40,498 bases of DNA. It comes from Planctomycetota bacterium (lineage in GTDB: Bacteria > Planctomycetota > B15-G4). The notes under the pieces are model-generated. The model had not been told where the DNA came from, did not search any database, and saw nothing but the letters and a program-made list of their open reading frames with translations. The translations under genes and the position numbers were made by a program. The stretch spans positions 1-40,498 of the forward strand of contig QNBX01000019.1 of NCBI GenBank assembly GCA_003644265.1, given 5' to 3'. Below are positions 33,342 to 40,498 of the stretch, in pieces (within the stretch, counting starts at the first letter, position 1; each line of letters starts with the position of its first letter).

Positions 33342-34622
33342 CTATAGCCCGACCTTCAGGGGGCCTCGGGAGAACACCTGCCGGCCGTGCTTCACCACGG
33401 CCATGACGGGGTTCCACCCCACCTGATAGCCGAGGAACAGGTGTCCGGGTACATCCAACAGCACCAGATCGGCCACGGCCCCCGGCTCCAGGCGTCCGCG
33501 CACTCCCGGCAGGCCCAGGGTCTCGGCGGCGTTGCGCGTGGCCGCCACCAGGGCCTCGGCCACGGTCATGCCCAGCAGGCCGCAGGCCAGGGCCACCACC
33601 TCGATCATGGAGGGGCAGTAGGACGTGCCGGGGTTGAAGTCGGTGGCCAGGGCCACGGGCAGCCCGGCCGCGATCATGCGGCGCGCCGGGGCCAGCTCGT
33701 CCAGGCGCAGCGAGAAGCAGGTGGCCGGCAGCAGAACGGCGGTGGTGCCCGCGGCCAGCATGGCCTCCAGGCCCGCGTCACTGATCTTCACCAGGTGGTC
33801 GGCGGTGCGCGCGCCCAGGGACGCGGCCAGCTCGGCGGCCCCCACCGGCGCCAACTCGTCGGCGTGCACGCGCAGATCGAAGCCCAGGGCGCGGGCCCCC
33901 TCCAGCACGGCCCGGGCCTCCGCCACGCTGTAGGCGCCCTCGTCGCAGAAGACGTCCGCCGAGCGCGCCAGGCCGCGGCGCGCCACCTCCGGCAGGATCT
34001 GCTCCCGCACCAGGCGCACGTAGCCGTCGCGATCGTCGCGGAACTCCGGCGGCACCTGATGGGCCGCCAGGCAGGTGGCGTCGATGTCGATCGGGTGCGA
34101 GGCCTGGGCCTCGGCCAGCAGCTCCAGCGCCAGCAGCTCGCTCTGCAGCGAGAGGCCGTAGCCGCTCTTGGCCTCGACGCTGGTGGTGCCACAGATCAGC
34201 AGACGGTCGAGGTGCCGGCGCAGCGTGGCCGCCAGCTCGTCGCGCGGGGCCGCTCGCAGCGCGGCCACCGACGAGAAGATGCCGCCGCCCGCGGCCGTGA
34301 TCTGCTGGTAGCCCTGGCCCCGGGCGCGCATGTCGAACTCGCCCTCGCGCGTGGTGGCAAAGACGGGGTGGGTGTGTGGGTCCACCAGGCCGGGCAGCAC
34401 CGTGCCGCCCTCTGCCGAGAGGCGCCGGGGCGCGTCGTAGGCCGCCTCGATCTCGGACCGGGGCCCCACGGCCACCACCAGCCCCTCGGCCAGGGCCAGG
34501 GCCCCGTCCGGGATGACACCCACGTCGTCCATGGCCGCCCCCAGCAGGGGACCCTCGCCGCCGCCAGCCATGCTGGCCACCTCGGCGGCATCCGACACGA
34601 TCAGGTCCACGGACTGCTTCAT
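33342..34622 (-). CDS. hutI: imidazolonepropionase
   Basis: The 426-residue amidohydrolase has the metal ligands His83 and His85 in LVDPHTHPVFATTREGEFDM, the substrate region YQQITAAGGGIFSSV, SVEAKSGYGLSLQSELLALE, the later His in LRVHADELAPVG, and the Asp in LATDFNPGTSYCPSM. It opens 4-imidazolone-5-propanoate to N-formimino-glutamate in histidine breakdown. No hutH, hutU or hutG is in the window, so the pathway may be scattered or the gene orphaned here. It starts at ATG 34622 and is divergent from the CBS membrane protein across about 160 bases. Confidence 0.94.
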   Translation of the reverse strand: MKQSVDLIVSDAAEVASMAGGGEGPLLGAAMDDVGVIPDGALALAEGLVVAVGPRSEIEAAYDAPRRLSAEGGTVLPGLVDPHTHPVFATTREGEFDMRARGQGYQQITAAGGGIFSSVAALRAAPRDELAATLRRHLDRLLICGTTSVEAKSGYGLSLQSELLALELLAEAQASHPIDIDATCLAAHQVPPEFRDDRDGYVRLVREQILPEVARRGLARSADVFCDEGAYSVAEARAVLEGARALGFDLRVHADELAPVGAAELAASLGARTADHLVKISDAGLEAMLAAGTTAVLLPATCFSLRLDELAPARRMIAAGLPVALATDFNPGTSYCPSMIEVVALACGLLGMTVAEALVAATRNAAETLGLPGVRGRLEPGAVADLVLLDVPGHLFLGYQVGWNPVMAVVKHGRQVFSRGPLKVGL

Positions 34623-34660
34623 GCTTGCCTGCCTCGAATCACGCTGCGCCCCCGCACGCC

Positions 34661-34689
34661 TGCCGTGCGACGAGCCGACGGGTTATACT
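34661..34689 (+). promoter_or_regulatory. candidate promoter for the CorC/HlyC-like gene
   Basis: TATACT (34684-34689) is a 5/6 match to a -10 box and stands out in GC-rich surroundings. The segment 17 bases upstream, TGCCGT (34661-34666), is a poor -35. It lies about 95 bases before the ATG at 34785, in the divergent intergenic region with hutI. Confidence 0.4.
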
Positions 34690-34784
34690 CCACGTGCTGC
34701 CCGGGACGGTTCCCGGCGGTCGCCTGAGGCAGGGCGACGCTCTGCCACGATGCCACCAAGCTGGAACCTCCACCTACCCAAGAC

Positions 34785-36053
34785 ATGCTCGCGCTGGGCG
34801 CCGCCTCTCCCGAGGTGTGGTGGACCTTGAGCCTGGCAGCCCTGTCGTTCGTGCTGGCGGTGCTTGAGCACGGCTGGACGCATCTGTCCCGCACGCGCCT
34901 GGCCGAGACGGCCTCGGGGCCCGCGTCGCGCAGCCGGCTGGAGCGCATGCTGGCCCAGGGTGACCACGTCGAGGACGCGCTGATCGTCATGCGCGTGGCC
35001 ACCCAGGTCGCGCTGATCATGCTGTTGGTGGTGTTGTTCCAGAGCGGCGCGGACAGCGCGTCGGCCGGCGGCGCGCGCGCCCTGTTGCTGGCCGGCGGCG
35101 TGGCCTTCGTGTGGATCACGCTCTTCTGCCGCATCCTGCCGGCCGAGATGAACGCGCGCCTGCTGGAGGGCATCGTGCGCCGCACCATGCCGGTGATCGT
35201 GCTGCTCTCGCGGGTGCTGGGGCCGCCCATGACCCTGTTGCGCTCGCTGGGCCGCGCCATGACCGGCCACACGCCCGCGGCCGAGGCCGAGCTCTACGCC
35301 GACGAGATCCTCTCCACCGTCGAGGAGGGCGAGCGCGAGGGCCACCTGGCCGGCGACCAGGCCGACATGATCGAGCGCGTGCTCGAGCTGCAGCACACCG
35401 AGGTGCGCAACCTGATGACGCCGCGCACCGACATGGAGGTCATCAACGTCACCTGCAGCGTGGCTCAGGCCCGCGAGGAGGCGCTGCAGAGCGGCCGCTC
35501 GCGCTACCCGCTGGTGGAGGGCAACGTCGACCGCGTGGTGGGCATCCTGCACGTGAAGGACCTGCTGGGCAACGCGCCCGACCTGTGCGTGCGCGAGCTG
35601 GCGCGGCCGCCGCGCTTCGTGCCCGACAGCAAGTTCGGCTCCGAGCTGCTGGCCGAGTTCCGCAGCGACCGCGCGCACCTCGCGGTGGTGCTCGACGAAT
35701 ACGGCGGCACCGCCGGACTGGTCACCATCGAGGACGTGCTCGAGGAGATCGTGGGCGAGATCGACGACGAGTTCGACGACCTCGAAGAGCTGGAGGAGAT
35801 CGACATCGTGGACGAGCGCCACGCCGTGGCCCCCGGCGGCATGCACGTCGACGAGCTCAACGAGGCCCTCTCCATCTCCATCCCCGAGAGCGACGACTGG
35901 GCCACCCTGGGCGGCTTCATCTTCCACACGCTCGGGCGCCTGCCGGTTCAGGGCGAGGAGCTACAGCACGAGCAGCTCACCCTGCGCATCGAAGAGGTGG
36001 TCGAGCGCCGCATCTCACGCGTGGCCATCACCATCGGCGAGCCGGCGGCCTGA
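34785..36053 (+). CDS. CBS-domain membrane protein of the CorC/HlyC family
   Basis: The 422-residue protein has an N-terminal membrane domain with three to four helices (LSLAALSFVLAVLEHGW, VALIMLLVVLFQSG, LLLAGGVAFVWITLFC). Next comes a linker and two CBS domains (TEVRNLMTPRTDMEVINV; RYPLVEGNVDRVVGILHVKD LLG), the signature LAVVLDEYGGTAGLVTIEDV LEEIVGEIDDE, and a C-terminal CorC/HlyC transporter-associated domain. Such proteins are linked to magnesium/cobalt efflux or membrane ion homeostasis with adenine-nucleotide sensing through CBS. The membrane part is more diverged than usual. Its 3' end overlaps the convergent gene by 26 bases. Confidence 0.92.
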   Translation: MLALGAASPEVWWTLSLAALSFVLAVLEHGWTHLSRTRLAETASGPASRSRLERMLAQGDHVEDALIVMRVATQVALIMLLVVLFQSGADSASAGGARALLLAGGVAFVWITLFCRILPAEMNARLLEGIVRRTMPVIVLLSRVLGPPMTLLRSLGRAMTGHTPAAEAELYADEILSTVEEGEREGHLAGDQADMIERVLELQHTEVRNLMTPRTDMEVINVTCSVAQAREEALQSGRSRYPLVEGNVDRVVGILHVKDLLGNAPDLCVRELARPPRFVPDSKFGSELLAEFRSDRAHLAVVLDEYGGTAGLVTIEDVLEEIVGEIDDEFDDLEELEEIDIVDERHAVAPGGMHVDELNEALSISIPESDDWATLGGFIFHTLGRLPVQGEELQHEQLTLRIEEVVERRISRVAITIGEPAA

Positions 36054-36840
36054 GCGCTACCTGGCCCTGGTATTCCAGCTCGAGCGTCAGCCAGGAGAGC
36101 TCATCGCGCGCGTCATAGACGTGCGTATGTTCGTCCCAAGGGAGCACGGTGCTCTTGACCAGGAAGGCGTCGCCCCCCAGTGACTCCACCCTCGAGGAGC
36201 GAGCGAGGCCGATGGCTGCGACCGGCGCTGGGAGGATGCCGAGCTGGCGCTGGAGAGTCTCCTGATCGACGAGACCCAGGTCGCCTTGGAAGCCCAGATC
36301 CGCTTGCAGGCCCAGGTCGTCTTGGAAGCCCATCGCGTCGGGCGACGTGTTGCGCACGCGCAGCTCAGCCTCATAGATGCCCTGGTCATACTGCCGCTGC
36401 ATGGCCTCGGGCAGCATGTCGTTCACGCGCATCCCTGCCCGTCGCTTCGCGTCCCTCAGTTCGGCGTCAGTCGACCCCGCGTACCAGCCTGCGAACGTCT
36501 CCGGAACGACGTGCAGGCGATCAGGATCGTCCGCTCGGGAGTAGTAGGGAAGCGACTGATCGGACTCCGATGCGAGCGGCTTGGCCGCGCTGACCTCGGG
36601 AGCGACCGCGGCAGCTGGCGGCTCCACTGCCAGCAGTTGCTGCATGTCCGTGGCGGGGGGCCTGGGGAGCAGCGCCCGACGTGCATCATGGCTGCTCGTC
36701 GGGGCCAAGCGAGGCGCCCGAGGCTCACTTGCCGCGACCGGATCTGCCCCGGAGAGCAGTGCCGCGGCGCAGAGCAAGGCTGCGCTGACAGCCACGGCGC
36801 CTGCGGCCGCGAGTGTCGTGCCTGAGGACGTGTTCCGCAT
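36028..36840 (-). CDS. exported protein of unknown function
   Basis: ATG 36840 is chosen because AAGGAG lies 6 bases upstream (36852-36847); a GTG six codons earlier would place this inside the frame. The 270-residue protein has a signal peptide (LAAAGAVAVSAALLCAAALL SGADPVAA). Then come an Ala/Pro-rich linker, a segment FAGWYAGSTDAELRDAKRRA GM, an 8-residue repeat (DDLGLQADLGFQGDLGLVD), and a C-terminal strand-rich end (ELSWLTLELEYQGQVAL). No family is recognised. The C-terminal 26 bases overlap the end of the convergent CBS gene. It follows the HYR-domain gene on the same strand with a gap of about 200 bases and may be regulated separately. Confidence 0.7.
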   Translation of the reverse strand: MRNTSSGTTLAAAGAVAVSAALLCAAALLSGADPVAASEPRAPRLAPTSSHDARRALLPRPPATDMQQLLAVEPPAAAVAPEVSAAKPLASESDQSLPYYSRADDPDRLHVVPETFAGWYAGSTDAELRDAKRRAGMRVNDMLPEAMQRQYDQGIYEAELRVRNTSPDAMGFQDDLGLQADLGFQGDLGLVDQETLQRQLGILPAPVAAIGLARSSRVESLGGDAFLVKSTVLPWDEHTHVYDARDELSWLTLELEYQGQVALRPPARRW

Positions 36841-36948
36841 GATCCACTCCTTGCTCACCCGAGGACATCAGCGCCCTCTGCACGTGACCCGGATTCAGCC
36901 ACTGCCTCGCGTAGCTTCGCACGCAGGCCGGTCCCCCGGTCCGCATTA

Positions 36949-36986
36949 CGTCCAGCGACCAGCGGCCAGCGTCCAGCGACCAGCGG
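36949..36986. repeat. two-copy 21-bp-period direct repeat
   Basis: CGTCCAGCGACCAGCGG occurs at 36949-36965 and again at 36970-36986, separated by CCAG. It lies in the gap between two minus-strand genes, about 110 bases upstream of the start of the 36028-36840 gene. It could be a regulator-binding site or simply a slipped duplication. Confidence 0.6.
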
Positions 36987-37039
36987 AGGCGATGCCACTT
37001 GGCTCCACCCCCGCTGGTCTTGCTGCGATCGACGCCTGC

Positions 37040-40000
37040 CTAGAAGTTGAACTCGAACGGGAAGCTGATCACCTTCTGGCCGTCGCTGTTCTCGGAGACC
37101 TCCGACCAGACATGGATGGCACCCAGGCTGTCCCCGTAGGGCGCGGCCCGGATCTCACCGCCAGGCAGGATCTCCACCTCGATGCCGGCGGTGTACATCT
37201 CGGGCATGGCCGGAGACGCCGCTGGGTTCCACATCAGGATCTGGAAGGTGAAGTGACCGTCCTGCATCCACTCCGGCGAACCTCCAACGTGGGACGGCCC
37301 CAGCCGACCACCCTGAACGACACCGCCCATGCCGCCGCCCATGTTGCCCGTGCGGGCCGACGGGGCCGACGGCAGCACGAACTCCGGCACGTCCGCGAGG
37401 AAGGCGACGTAGCTGTCCTCCACCTCGGAGAGCTGCACATCGAACGTGTGCTGGGCGCCCACGAAGCTCGACGAGCCCGAGGAGGGGCCGATCACCATGT
37501 AGCACTCCGGCGGCACGACCGTCACATCGAACTCACACTCGGACACGTTGCCGCACTCATCCGTCGCCGTGCAGGTGAACGTGGTCGTGCCCATGGGGAC
37601 GAACTCGAGCTCCGGCGCGCAGACCACGTCCACGGCACCCTCGCAGTTGTCGATGGCGGTTGTCGCGAACTCGACCATGCCCACCGGAATCGAGCCGTCC
37701 GTCTCGGTCGCATCGAACGTCTGGTTGCCGGGGCAATCCTCGATCACGGGGGCCACGTTGTCGAAACGCGCGGTGTCCGTCACCGACGCCGAGATCGGTG
37801 AGCCGTCCATCCCCACCAAGGTGCTCACGGCCGTCAGCTCGATCTCGTTGTCGCACTCGTCGAGGTCCACATCGAACGAGATGTCGGCGAGATCACCGGG
37901 AGTGCAATCGACGCAGATGTCCACCTCGGGGCCACCATTCAGGGTGTAGTAGACCCGCGCGATCTCGCTCCCGCCGGTCACATCACCGGTGACCGTCAGC
38001 AGCTCATCCTCGCTGCAATCCGGCAACGAGTCGAGGTTGACCTGGACAGCGGAGTTGAAGTCGATGATCTGGCCACAACCGACATCGAGCACCACCTCCG
38101 GCAACTGGGTGGTGCTCGTCCCGCCGCCCGGGTTGAGCGACGTGATCCAAGGCTTGAAGGTGTAGCTGCCCTGTGGAAGGGCCATCACCACGAGCCCGGT
38201 GATGTCCGCGTCATCCAAGGAGACGGGCGTCCCGTTTGCAGTGCTGACGTGGACCTGGTAGTCCACCGGGTTCATCTGAAAGTCATCCCCGACGAAGGTG
38301 CCGTTGGCGCTGAGGCGGGGGTTGTAGAAGGGCACACCGGTCGAGAGGAAGCCCAGGTTGACCTGGCTGTAGCACTGGGCGAAGTCCACCTCCAGGGTGG
38401 TCCCGGGCACGATGTCGACCTCAGGCAAGGTGTTGTCGAGCACCCGGACGTTCGAGACCTGGTAGCTCGTGGGAACCTCCGGCGTGGCCGTATCACGGAA
38501 CAGGAGCCAGTAGTAGTTGCGTTGCCAGCGGCTCGCCTCCTGGTTCAGCCCTGCGAGGACGAGCTCGTAGTCTCCCTCGAAGTTGTCGGACAAGGAGTTG
38601 AAGTCGCCTTCGAACTCCACCCGCGCTTCGCCGCCGTACGCACTCAGGGTCGAGCCGACGGACGCTGTCGAGCTGCCAGAGGCCATCACCCTCGAACCGT
38701 AGTACACGCTCGCGTTGTTCGGGATGCCGTTCCCGTCGTCATCATCATCCGAGCTTCGGTAGATGTCCTCCAGGACAGACCCCGTCGCCACCGCCGCTGC
38801 GGGCGGACCGGCAAAGAGCAGGTCACCGGCCACGAATCCGGGATCCATGACATAGGTGTTGCCGAGGTCCGTGGTCTGATCCGCTGTCACGGTCACGCGA
38901 CTATTGACGCCGTGGTTCTCCAGCCACGGCATCCGGAAGTACTCGAAGCGACGGCCCTCGCGGAAGTTCATTTCGCCCCAGACCCGGTAGTCCAACGGCG
39001 GGGAGACGGCGTCGGAGGGGAGCATGTTCTGCAGCCAGTACGGGCCTTCCGATGGGAGCACCCCCGGAATCACACCCAGCTGTGCGTCGTAGCGCAGGTT
39101 GCTGTACGGGCCACCGTCGGCCTGGATGAATGTGCGAGAGCTAATCGGGTGCTCGTCCTCACCGAGCATGTCGGCGACACCCACGATCTCGCCCAGTTCC
39201 TCCGGCGGAAGCCCAGGCAGGATGCCCGTGCCATCATCGTCATCGGGGAGCACGCAGAGGATCTCGACGATCTCATCGCAGCCCACGGTCACGTACACCT
39301 GCTTGAGCGACTGCTTCTTGATCAGGTCGACGGCTGGGTCGCTGCCGATGGTCTGCTTGCGATAGATATCGATGCGGTAGTTCCCGCCTCCGCGAACAGC
39401 CATGAACTCCTGGTCGAAGCTGGAGCGAAGGTTCGGCCGATAGGCCTGAAGGAAGTCGTAGCTCCCCGATCCGGGGACGGTCTCGAGATAGGCGCGCATG
39501 GAGCCGCCACTCGTGATCAGCACCGGCGTTCCGTCCGAGTACTGGAACTTGAGGTCCAGCATGCCGGCGCACTCGACGATGTCGACTCCCGTCAAGCCCG
39601 GGGCCGGCTCCTTCTCGACGTGGGGCGGCGTGGTGTTGACCGCCGCGGGGTAATACCTCTCGCCGGCGCCGTCGAGCCATGCGTGGTGGCCTTCACGGTG
39701 TACTCGATCCCGGCGCCAGCTTCCCCGCCCTGGACGTTGATCGTGTAGGGCGTAAGCACTCCTTCGGTCGCGTCGGGGTACGCATTTGTGCTGTTGCCGA
39801 AGGTCGGCGAGCCGACGCTGGTCGCGTTGATATCGGCTCTCCAGATGCCCTGATCGAGACCAGCGCCATCGAGGATGTCCAGGATGACGGGGTTGGTGTT
39901 CGAGAACCCGATGTCACCGCTGATCTGGTTGTTGTCGGAGATCTGGCCGTGGGAGACGCCCGCAAGGCCGGCGAGGGCCATGGGGAGCAGGCTGAGGCGC

Positions 40001-40047
40001 AGGCCTGATAGCGGGCCAGGAGCGCGATGCGTATTGCACAGGAGCAT
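37040..40047 (-). pseudogene. large exported HYR-domain protein, broken by one frameshift
   Basis: Coding starts at ATG 40047 with a signal peptide (LSLLPMALAGLAGVSHGQ) and runs in one frame to about 39680, where it leaves the reading frame. The remaining 850 codons or so (to 37040) continue in another frame. Around the break, the minus-strand words ACGCATGGCTCGACGG need one extra base to join THxWLDGAGERYYPAAVN to the downstream LTGVDIVECAG. The combined protein would be about 1000 residues. It has beta-rich repeats, several acidic DDDD patches and a HYR (immunoglobulin-like) domain at about 37525-37765 (APVIEDCPGNQ, TTTFTCTATDECGNVSECEF). It would be an exported or surface protein. Whether the shift is a sequencing error or a real mutation is undecided. 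Confidence 0.75.
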
Positions 40048-40387
40048 GAGGAATCCGTCCTAGAAAGCGGGATGTGAAGCAGGGTTCAGGTGCTTGGGAA
40101 TGCCCAGCCGGCCCGCGGCACTGCAGGCCACGAGCCGGCTGGGTACAAAGCCCAAGAGGGCGGTATTCCGCGGCTGATACATCTGTTTCCGGGCGCTCTG
40201 TGTTCGCGGCTTGCCCACCTGCAGCGCCCTCGCAGCTTGCTCACCGTCAGCGCCCTCCCGATCGCGAGAGCCCCAGGGCTGCCCAGGGGGCGGAGCGCAA
40301 GCGCTGCCCCGCCGCTCTCCGTGCTTGAGCTACCCTGGCGCCTGGGCTTGGCGCGGGCTGAGCGCCCCCCCCCAGGGAGGAACCGCG
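40048..40387. other. 340-base intergenic region with nested inverted repeat
   Basis: This region separates the HYR gene from the partial plus-strand gene at the right edge. It contains a nested inverted repeat: CTTGGG (40093-40098) / CCCAAG (40151-40156) enclosing CCCAGCCGGC (40103-40112) / GCCGGCTGGG (40134-40143), with a 21-base loop. The rest has no gene I can support. Near 40326-40331 TTGAGC may be a weak -35, without a good -10. The last bases hold a strong ribosome-binding site for the next gene. Confidence 0.6.
40376..40380 (+). promoter_or_regulatory. ribosome-binding site of the partial right-edge gene
   Basis: GGAGG (40376-40380) lies 7 bases before ATG 40388. It decides the start of a gene otherwise too short in the window to be noticed. 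Confidence 0.8.
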
Positions 40388-40498
40388 ATGACTACCAGAA
40401 CGCACCATGTGATCACATGCACGCTGCTCTGGGCCAGCAGCCTCGTGGGCTCTGCTCGTGCCGCTGATCCGGCGCCGGTGGTCCACGTCCCTGCGGAC
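40388..40498 (+). CDS. exported protein, 5' end only
   Basis: Thirty-seven codons from ATG 40388 to the window edge are open with no stop. They encode a clear signal peptide: basic start MTTRTHH, hydrophobic core VITCTLLWASSLVGS, and cleavage site ARA before ADPAPVVHVPAD. A GGAGG site sits 7 bases upstream. The protein should be exported; what it does cannot be seen from this part. It diverges from the HYR-domain gene. Confidence 0.8.
   Translation, partial: MTTRTHHVITCTLLWASSLVGSARAADPAPVVHVPAD

Noticed and set aside
39670..39690. Programmed -1 frameshift in the HYR gene
   Set aside because: There is no slippery heptamer such as X XXY YYZ and no pseudoknot next to the break.
40090..40467. 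Plus-strand open frame before the right edge
   Set aside because: No domain, Arg/Pro-rich, and it conflicts with the better-supported start at 40388 with GGAGG and a signal peptide in another frame.
1..40498. CRISPR array or insertion sequence
   Set aside because: No regularly spaced 24-37-base repeats with unique spacers and no transposase frame with terminal inverted repeats were found.

Overview
The window is GC-rich, gene-dense bacterial DNA from a Gram-negative-type cell: it encodes two outer-membrane secretins, several exported proteins and a compact type II secretion / type IV pilus-like machine. The very high GC, the exported HEAT/TPR and HYR-domain proteins, the 2-oxoacid:ferredoxin oxidoreductase and an integron integrase lying in the same direction as its adjacent candidate cassette suggest a high-GC planctomycete-like lineage. 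That is an inference, not a firm assignment. About 31 protein genes (one partial, one frameshifted) and one tRNA gene are supported.

Region 1 (1-2412) looks like a chromosomal integron. An IntI-type tyrosine recombinase lies on the minus strand. Just past its 3' end is an attC-like imperfect hairpin (863-931), then an unrecognised gene with visibly lower GC (23-838) that could be a cassette. A second attC-like pair of core boxes lies between the integrase start and the end of a GNAT acetyltransferase gene.

Region 2 (2398-13689) is a secretion/pilus locus. On the minus strand, with gaps of 1-39 bases or overlaps, run the GspE ATPase, GspF platform, a GspG-like pseudopilin with a Gly/Lys/Asn-rich insert, a GspL (PilM+PilN-like) protein, a GspM/PilO-like protein, a GspC/PilP-like protein and another pseudopilin, followed by the GNAT gene. 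Divergent on the plus strand are a lipoprotein secretin (GspD) and a third GspG-like pseudopilin. A strong hairpin terminator ends this block. No minor pseudopilins H-K and no prepilin peptidase are visible.

Region 3 (13903-22000) is mostly housekeeping: korBA (2-oxoacid:ferredoxin oxidoreductase), a small TPR protein, rsmG, a tandem universal stress protein, tRNA-Thr(CGT), a NYN-domain protein and an exported TPR/HEAT protein with a degenerate receiver-like domain.

Region 4 (21927-26180) is a three-gene unit: an exported OmpH/Skp-like protein, a second lipoprotein secretin and an SSS-family symporter. The secretin stop and the symporter GTG start overlap. This is the most unexpected gene association in the window.

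Region 5 (26360-36053) holds rpsO-pnp (the PNPase has two S1 domains), queC, an exported alpha-helical/TPR protein, an exported degenerate gluzincin-like protein, hutI and a CBS-domain CorC/HlyC membrane protein. Region 6 (36028-40498) holds an exported protein of unknown function, a large HYR-domain exported protein broken by one frameshift, a structured 340-base intergenic region and the first 37 codons of another exported protein that runs off the right edge.
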